Both the position numbers and the translations under genes were made by a program. This document shows positions 57,120 through 64,000 of a stretch of DNA of 64,000 bases, in pieces. The stretch comes from Xanthoparmelia taractica (lineage: Eukaryota > Ascomycota > Lecanoromycetes > Lecanorales > Parmeliaceae): assembly GCA_033085395.1 (NCBI GenBank), contig JANQBS010000054.1, positions 124,001 through 188,000 of the forward strand. The letters are read 5' to 3'. Every line of letters starts with the position of its first letter. The stretch's first letter is position 1. Under the pieces are notes generated by a model. It did not search any database. It was not told the DNA's origin and was given only the letters and a program-made list of their open reading frames with translations.

Positions 57120-57887
57120 ATGATCCCACGGTCCTCGGTACTACGTGCTCTAAACCTGGCCGGTAGGCAGACACAATGTCCGATCCTCCGCAGCACCGTC
57201 CAGCGCCGCTTCGCCAGTACTGAACCCCAAAAGCTTGTCGGCCCAATGGACAATGCCTTCAATAGAGAGAGACTCGCTGTCAAGCACCATGCCGCACAAT
57301 CAGCGGGTGAGTGCTCTCTGAGGCCCCAAATAGATTGATAGTCATATGCTCATAAGATCATGTTCAGATCTCTGGCGGAAACTTTGCATCTAGTATTGCA
57401 CCCTAAAGTCACCAGCTGGGAGACAAAGAGGCTAACATGATATAGTGTGGTAATACCTGCTCTTATTCTAGGATCTCTCAATGCGAAAAATTTGTGGGAT
57501 GAGCATTGGGAACATTGGGAGCACATGCCTCCCTTGGAGGAGAGAGTGGAGTATCCCTATATGAACATCCGGACAAAAGCATTCCCCTGGGGTGATGGCG
57601 ACAAGGTCAGTCTTTGTGTGTCTCCAACCCCGCAGAAAAGAGCTAATGCATCCGCTGGGTTTTGCAGACTCTATTGTAAGATCCCTTCCGTGAGCATTGA
57701 GCCATCCTGTGGGCCACAGCTTTAAGCTTCTAAGAGATCCGTTGAGGGTACATGTTCATAAGTATCTTCAGAGCGCAAAATAGAGGGGAGGGATACCATA
57801 AGTTTTGAACCCATAGAGGCGAACAATTGCTGACAAGACATTTCTAGCTGGAATCCAAAGGTCAACTACCACCACAAAGATGAGTAG
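57120..57887 (+). CDS. COX13: Cytochrome c oxidase subunit 6A (Cox13)
   Basis: Five exons: 57120-57306, 57368-57392, 57446-57605, 57669-57676 (8 nt) and 57848-57887; introns of 61, 53, 63 and 171 nt; 139 residues. An N-terminal Arg/Ser-rich mitochondrial presequence ends near RRFAS. The single helix and Cox6a signature follow: DLWRKLCIYVVIPALILGS, then NLWDEHWEHWEHMPPLEERV and EYPYMNIRTKAFPWGDGDKT, ending LFWNPKVNYHHKDE, which needs the 8-base exon. Cox13 is a peripheral subunit of complex IV. Its place beside APN2 is conserved in many ascomycete MAT regions. It diverges from APN2 over 288 bases. Confidence 0.95.
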
Positions 57888-58156
57888 TGGGAGGAAAAGC
57901 GCTAGAAGACGTCGAATTGGGCTGGAGAGACAAGCGGCTTTTCCGGGTATCCTCTTTGTATTGTGCAGTTCACGCGAATCTCATAGCATTCTGCTCGTGC
58001 CTCGTCAAATTTCGCTGATGGCAGGCTCGGGTTAGTTGAGCTATTGACGGACGACCTTTATTTGACTACTCGAATGATAGTACGAATGTAATCCACCGTA
58101 CGCGCACCCATAATCTTACGGCCTGCGAAGATGTATTCATGCATAATTGACACTCG

Positions 58157-60787
58157 CTATATCGGGTCCTTTGCAGCTCTCTTAATATCGAGATACTTGG
58201 CCGCACAATCGTTGGCCAGGACAGAATCCCCATTTAGATGCATGATGGTAGCCTTCTTTGCCATCATTTCACACTGCCCTTGGACGTCCTCGATTCTGGA
58301 AAATTCGTCAAATGATCGGCCCGTGTTGTCTAGAGCCTTTGTCAGCTGTTCCTTACGCGCCAGTGTCTCGCCTTTTGCCTGGCCAGCCATCCCCATATGA
58401 GCATCTGCAAGCAAGGAGAACGTCTGTGCTGACAAATTGCAGTCTTCGCACTCGAGAGTTTGCGGCATGATGCCCTCCAATAGTCTTGCAGCTGCGCTGA
58501 ATTCCTTCAGGCTGATCAGGCTCGCGCATACTGCGCCGACGGCTTCCCAGAGCGCCGGCAATAATCTAGCTCGATGTGCAAGGCTTGCGGCACGCAGGGC
58601 AACAGAGAAACCCTTTTGGGGAATGCCTGCCCTGTCATAGATCCGCGCTTTCAGCGTCATTACTTTGATGCGCTGAAAATAATCAGCTTCTCCATCGGTT
58701 ACTTGGGAGGATAGGTTTTCCAGTATTTCCATGGCTTTTGCATAGTCTCCACGCCGCACATTGAGGTCAATTTCCAGAGTCAGAACGGTAAATTGCAGGT
58801 CTTTACCTAAGTTTGGAGGAGCTTGTAGTTGGGAAAGGACTGTTTGCGCTGCGACCAAGTTGCCTCTAAGAATACATCAGGGTGAGCATCTTACAGTCGA
58901 GGCTTACGAACCGATGCAGATGTCTCCGTAATTTGATTATACCCCAATTGCATGTCCAGTATTGAAAATGCTTAAGAGTGCCCAGTATCCCTTCGTCGAC
59001 CTCTTGCATGCGGGTAAGAGAATCTTCGTAACGTCCTCGCTGAGCAAGCTGCCCAAAACTCTTAGCAATCGAACATCGATGTTAAACTGGACTGGCGTAC
59101 CATTAGCGCGCTTTTGCAGATACAGTGCACAACATCTTCAACGGGAGACTGATCGGCGTAACATTGAAGAAAGAGCTCTCCGGATAGCCAAGCTTGGCAG
59201 CTTACGCCTGCTCGTAGGCTCAGCGTCAGAGGATGGCTAGGCCAGTTCTTATAGGATGGTGCACGTACCAAGTCTTCCGAATATCGATGATTGCATCGAC
59301 ATCTGGCTGCCAGCAGCATTTGCGACGTTTTTGGTAACATTAAGGTGCGAAGATTTGACGATGCTCTCAAAAGCTTGCGCTACGCTGTCACCCTGTTGAC
59401 AAGTACCATATTAGTCAAACATGCTATTCGGAGGTAAGTCCAGTCTCGCCACAATTCTTACATTACTAAGGGCCAACTTAGCCTCGCTAAGCAAGGAAGT
59501 GCTTAAGAGACCCCACATGCTTGCCTCTTTGGCTTTCGCCTTCAGGAACACCAAAGCCTCTTTCTCTGTCCCTAGGACGCCTTTTTTTCTGAAATCGTCC
59601 ATTTCTTCTGGATGTGCTTTACCGAAATGGTACAGCCAACTCAGACTATAGTTGAGACATCCCATATCGTTGTTTTCCCGTGCAGTCGATATGGTCTCGT
59701 GCATGGCGGTCAAAGCTTCAGAGCAACACCCAAAATCTGCATGAAGAATGGCAAGATTGAGTAGAGCATACTGGTAGAAAGTACGATCCCGATTGTGCAT
59801 GGTATAGTCGAAGTAACGGTGTAGATTGTCGAAGGAGGATGAATAATCGCCCGACCTCCATGCGTCAAGGAATCTGACAAGCATTGAGTAAACCGGGCAA
59901 TGTTGTAGAGAGGATGCTCACGTTACATAATGGGACAGGCTAGGCACGGCCACGCGAGTGTCAAGCATCGCCTTCAATCTGGCCTTCATTGCTTGGGGAA
60001 GCCGATTGCCCATTCCTGCTGCCCGTTAGCAATGTAAAATTTGTAGTTTTAGAACCTGATTTCACGCACTTTGCATCCGGTCAATCTGATATTCCAAGAG
60101 CTTTTCCACGTCTTCGGTGCTGATGCTAGCGTCATGCTCAATTCTTCGGGCAGTTTGACCATAGACAACATCAGTCAATCGATCTCCGAAGGCTATATGT
60201 TCCTCTTTTAAGTTTACGTCCAAGCTGCTGTGACCCGCAGCCTGGTTCCTTTTCTTCCATTGTGAAAACGTTGATGCGCGGTATGCGATAAAGCTTTTCC
60301 ATAACGTAACGCCGTCATGGAACTGCAGCCTCGTGAATTCAAGTTGGGATCTTCTGACGAACAGTCCCATTGGCGAGGCTCGAGATAGCCGCATGCGATT
60401 AGAAGTGGAACGAATCTCATCACCGGCATCCTGCTGCTGCTCCTCTGGCGCCTTCTGAAGCAGTGACGAAAGGGTGTAAAAGAAAACGTGTAGGGCGTCG
60501 AATGAATCGAGCTTCCACATTCTATCCAGTAGTAGATCCCAGATGGTCCTTCCAGGAGTGCCAGAGACACAGCTGATGGTGGCTTTCTCGAATTCTTCAA
60601 TTGCGAGTGTAACATGGCGCGGTTGCAAGGATGATTTGTTCTGAGAATCTGCCGACTTGACAGGAAGGATATGAGAGACAAGGAAGGACAGAACAGGAAT
60701 GATTGTCGCTGACGGAACACCAGGCTCCACGTACAGCGATATCAAGGCAAGAAGCCCAATTTTGGACGGGGTCAAATAACGCGACAT
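58157..60787 (-). CDS. APC5: Anaphase-promoting complex subunit 5
   Basis: Seven exons on the minus strand: 60070-60787, 59922-60015, 59462-59873, 59269-59392, 59101-59207, 58912-59048 and 58157-58865; introns of 54, 48, 69, 61, 52 and 46 nt; 766 residues. The start MSRYLTPSKIGLLALISLY matches fungal Apc5. TPR-like helices include VTFLDAWRSGDYSSSFDNLH, RYFDYTMHNRDRTFYQYALL (the conserved APC5 segment), and YADQSPVEDVVHCICKSALM. Apc5 is a scaffold in the platform of the APC/C ubiquitin ligase that drives mitotic exit. APC5 beside COX13 and APN2 is part of the wider MAT synteny block in several eurotiomycetes. Its stop converges with COX13. Confidence 0.93.
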
Positions 60788-61426
60788 TCTATGATGACAC
60801 CAAGACAGGAAAAGAGCAGAGCATGGTCATTTCCTGATACATGATTTTTCAGGTCACATTCAAAAGGCGAGCAGGGAAACAAATCGAATGATATTAGAAG
60901 AGTGTTGATTTGTGATGGCTCCCATCAGGTTGTAGGTTGTTTCAAATTCTGGGCAAGCGCTGTGCTTATACGTATTACAGAGTAGTGATGTAGCACATTA
61001 TAATAAGCAGTATTTGCATTAAGTACTGATCGTGAATACGACCGCGTAAGTACTATATGGATGATTAATCGCTTGAAGCTTGATGAAGGCTTGCTGCCAA
61101 CCCAGACCATGCGTCTACACGTAACTACTATTTAAGCGCAGGAGAGCGCAGTATCTGAACCTTCAAAATGCTCGCTTGGTAGGTACCAGATGGTTTACGC
61201 CCAAGTACCGCTCTGTAATTGCGGACCTCTGAGTCCCGTTTTCAGTTGCGAGACGTCCTTTCCATGAGTGAACAGACCCACAAGTGTGAAAGGAGTGAGA
61301 GGAATTGACCAATCAGTTAGCGTCTTCCACGTGGGCCTGCTGATATCTGTATCATGCTAGATCAGGCACTAGGTTCGGGCAAGCTTGCCATATCGTGCTT
61401 TGAAAGGATCGGTGTTACAACTGTTT
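60788..61426. other. Intergenic region between APC5 and CIA30
   Basis: 639 bases with the APC5 promoter and the CIA30 3' end. No gene, repeat or known site was seen. Confidence 0.5.
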
Positions 61427-62238
61427 CTATATTGCCTTCTCCGGCCCTTCTGCATCCACCAACTCTTCATCTCTGTCATCACTGTTTGAGGCCCAAACAC
61501 TGCTGATAGCTAGATCAAACGGTCCAGGAACACGGTCCGTGAGACTCACGCCCAAAGTCCGAACCTTCTGCCTCATCATCTCAGTCTGCGGCTCCACTAC
61601 CTCTCCGTGATTTGTCCTGACAAAGGCATTGATTTCAATGAACACCGTCTCCCACTCGCCCGGCTTTCGAACATGCAATCGGTGTTGATGTAAATCGGTG
61701 TATACTATAGATTCCGTTTGAATGTTCACAAAGTATTTTCTTCCATCGGACTTGACTCGAAGTGCAAGGTATGTGTATGGATCAAGATCCCAAAGGCTCT
61801 TACCAAATAGTGTAGGAGGACGGTCCTTATTACGCCAGCCAGCGAAGCCTGTACGCTGTACCTGCGGCCTGTTACGCGGAAGTTCTGTAGATATTGACCC
61901 ATGGAAACGAGCGTGTGCTGGCTGTGAGGACGTTCTAGGGATATGGTCAAGGGAAGCAGTAGAGCTACCCCCTATGTCGGCATCTGACATGGTTTTGCAG
62001 ACCTGAACAATGGCCGGATCTGAAAGGTCCAGGAGAGAATAAGGCGTCATTGGGGCACGGATGGCTTCTTGAGTTAAGGCTGCCCAGTCAGTAGCATTAG
62101 CTGCGGTACACACTCAAGAGGCAATCCATGTATATCAATAAGATCCAAGGAGGGCGTACCGATCCTAGTAAACCTCTTCAACTCGTCCAGACTTCGTTGT
62201 GTGAAGCCTGGGCCAAGCAGACGCGATGAAGCTCGCAT
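61427..62238 (-). CDS. Complex I intermediate-associated protein 30 (CIA30/NDUFAF1)
   Basis: Two exons on the minus strand, 62160-62238 and 61427-62079, with an 80-nt intron; 243 residues. The ATG at 62238 gives MRASSRLLGPGFTQRSLDEL, resembling the start of fungal CIA30. The CIA30 domain fills the rest: VCKTMSDADIGGSSTASLDH, HARFHGSISTELP, FGKSLWDLDPYTYLALRVKS, DGRKYFVNIQTES, PGEWETVFIEINAFVRTNHG and SLTDRVPGPFDLAISSVWAS. The family has a jelly-roll carbohydrate-binding-like fold and assists assembly of mitochondrial complex I. No long targeting peptide is obvious, and several CIA30 homologues work outside mitochondria, so location is uncertain. Confidence 0.92.
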
Positions 62239-63519
62239 CGTTGGGGTTTCTACCTTGTCGCACAGATTTATTGCGATGTCTTGGAACGTGACTTGATATA
62301 TGATTGAAAGATGATACAATATAAGTCAATACCGTGAAATTTCCAAGGAAAGTTTTGATAATTGACTGTATTCCATTAAGCGGAAGTTGCCCGGGATGTG
62401 CTGATTTTCCTAGTGATCGTCTATCGCGGTAAGATAAGATTTAATATCAATACGAAGTACCAGAAAGTGAATCTAAAAATCGCATCGATCTTTAATGGGT
62501 GCGGGATATCAGTCCATAGATGTCATCTACAATGCTACAACTTCTCAATAAACAGGATTAGACGAATGCTTTATATACGAGAATTATTCAAATCAACTGA
62601 ATAAACAGTTCTATCCGCAAGTCCTTGACACCATCATCCTTAGTTGCGACTATAAGTGCAGTAAAGTTCTTATAGGGGGTTGCGGGCTTTTCTGCCACCC
62701 GCGTGTCTGTGTCCGGGAAACTCGCAAGCACATGTTCGGTTACTCGATCTCCAAAGACTGCCCGGCACTTAATGGGATGGGAAGGCTTACTTTAGAGACG
62801 AAAGCTATGACCGTGTCTATAGGCACTTCTTCTATTCGCGAACCTTAAGAATCCTTTTCCATAGTCTTAGGTATGTTAAGAGATGGTGAGTGGATTTGAC
62901 GGACAAATCGATATGACAGGTATGAACATTCAATGCTGGTAACAGAAGACTGAGCTAAGTATGTCCATCCTAGTTTCATGGAGCAATGTCTCCTTGCAAT
63001 GGTTATAACCATTGCGGTTCCTCGATCCGCATCTTAGATACATGCTGGCCAGATAATACTTCGAATATTCCCACGAAAGGCTTACCTAGACGTATATATG
63101 TCTACCTTAGCCATCTCAGGTAGAGTCGGCAGGCTTTCAGCTGCTTGAGACTGCAATTAGCGAGATACCAGAACCTCTCAAAGACAAAGTATTTGAAAGT
63201 ACCGTAGCGTTGAAAAAGTAGTGGCAGATCATAGTGGGCTAGTACCTTATATAAGAGTCCTCTTCCCCACCAAGAAACTCTCCTCTTCTTCTTTTCCCTT
63301 CCACACATACTTTACGCTTCTACTCACCAGTCTTGCGAGTACCGCTGTATACTCTCCCTCCCCTGTATCTTAACCATCTTCAAGTAAAGCACACACTTAC
63401 CTCGTCAACGTTTTGCAAGACTGCACTCACTCGGAACGAACTTCTCTGCTCTTTCCCATCCGTTACCCCCAACCGTCTCATAGTCAAGAGATACTAAACA
63501 CCTTGTATAACCAAGCGAT
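62239..63519. other. Intergenic region upstream of the right-edge gene
   Basis: 1.28 kb. The part near 62340-62640 is visibly AT-rich and may be mutated repeat sequence; a plus-strand frame at 62398-62604 has no protein features. CT-rich tracts just before 63520 (63265-63510) look like the long leader of the right-edge gene. Confidence 0.45.
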
Positions 63520-64000
63520 ATGTCTCACTCACCAGCTACTCCAGACAAAGCTGTTATGCGTGAAAACGGCTCTGAATTCAAGGCGTCGCTGCCTTCCACC
63601 ACCGACAAGCTTACCTCTACCTCCAAAGTCAAGCAGGCATCTCTCAACGAGCCTTCACCGACTAGCACCTACGGCGATACCATTGCTGGTGGTAGTTCTC
63701 CCGCCACTCCACTAGATGTCGGCAGCCATGGTAAGTGCATGTGTTGCTTCCCTGCTCGTCAATTACCTCGCTCTGTCTTCTGCCTAGCATCACAAGTCCA
63801 GAGCGTTGCTCGGACACGATCATTGCGCATCTCCGCTTGAAGTAGAACGGTTACCTTCCGTCACTTACAACTGATGCCTACTCCCGTTTTGACAGCCAGG
63901 CTAACGGGCCAGACCACCATATGGCAGGGTTGATACATTCTCTGCAGGCTGCCCAGATCGATCCTGCCATTGAGACAATCTCTGGATCTCCAATGACAGC
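63520..64000 (+). CDS. Unidentified protein, 5' end only (cut by the window edge)
   Basis: The ATG at 63520 opens a Ser/Thr/Pro-rich frame of about 70 residues (MSHSPATPDKAVMRENGSEF...), ending at a good GTAAGT donor at 63730. A second coding-looking frame near 63900-64000 reads NGPDHHMAGLIHSLQAAQID and PAIETISGSPMT. I could not find an acceptor that joins the two in phase; an extra short exon may lie between. The CT-rich leader and open N-terminus suggest an expressed gene. I do not recognise the family, and most of it lies beyond the window. Confidence 0.55.

Noticed and set aside
1..64000. tRNA, 5S rRNA, CRISPR arrays, insertion sequences and intact transposons
   Set aside because: Looked for tRNA B-box-like sequences with matching stems, repeat-spacer arrays and transposase or reverse transcriptase motifs by eye; none was convincing. 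A tRNA or transposon scan would be decisive.

Overview
This window is nuclear DNA of a filamentous ascomycete (Pezizomycotina). Most genes are broken by short GT...AG introns (about 43-135 nt, many with CTGAC/GCTAAC-type branch points). The products are fungal families: SAD-1-like RNA-dependent RNA polymerase, SLA2, alpha-box MAT protein, 2EXR protein, Slu7, Elp6. The order SLA2 - MAT1-1-1 - small gene - APN2 - COX13 - APC5 is the classic mating-type neighbourhood of Leotiomyceta. COX13 and APC5 beside APN2 fits eurotiomycete or lecanoromycete-type loci, but I cannot fix class or species from the sequence. Exon coordinates below were assembled by hand from splice signals, reading-frame continuity and remembered family consensus. 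Every gene with a full model sums to a whole number of codons.

Layout. 0-17 kb: a possible gene fragment at the left edge, then on the minus strand ELP6 (Elongator), a 1773-residue RNA-dependent RNA polymerase with an N-terminal RRM, a long coiled-coil protein of unknown role and a two-Myb telobox-type protein; a plus-strand DUF7704-like membrane protein; ribosomal protein eS4. 17-19.5 kb is a gene-poor stretch with short repeats. 19.5-28.5 kb: SNX3/Grd19, a CNNM/DUF21-like membrane protein without CBS domains, Sec61-gamma in five tiny exons, a CPSF6-like RRM/RGG protein, a 2EXR protein, a perfect 24-bp hairpin, and a Rim2-type mitochondrial pyrimidine nucleotide carrier. 28.9-44.2 kb: a DCAF11/LEC14B-like WD40 protein, divergent eL21 and uS4, SLU7, REV3 (DNA polymerase zeta) and an Nvj2-like SMP lipid-transfer protein.

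44.7-60.8 kb is the mating-type region. SLA2 reads in from the left. MAT1-1-1 (alpha-box) and a five-exon gene with no family I recognise lie between it and APN2; COX13 and APC5 follow. No HMG-box MAT1-2-1 is seen, so the strain carries the MAT1-1 idiomorph here, consistent with heterothallism. A CIA30 complex I assembly factor and the first exon of an unidentified gene close the window.

Functional themes: translation and secretion (eS4, eL21, uS4, Sec61-gamma, Elp6), RNA processing (Slu7, CPSF6-like), DNA repair (Rev3, Apn2), endocytosis and sorting (Sla2, Snx3), mitochondria (Rim2, Cox13, Cia30), and sexual identity or genome defence (MAT1-1-1, the unnamed MAT gene, RdRP). The most novel element is the unnamed MAT-locus gene at 52115-53308.
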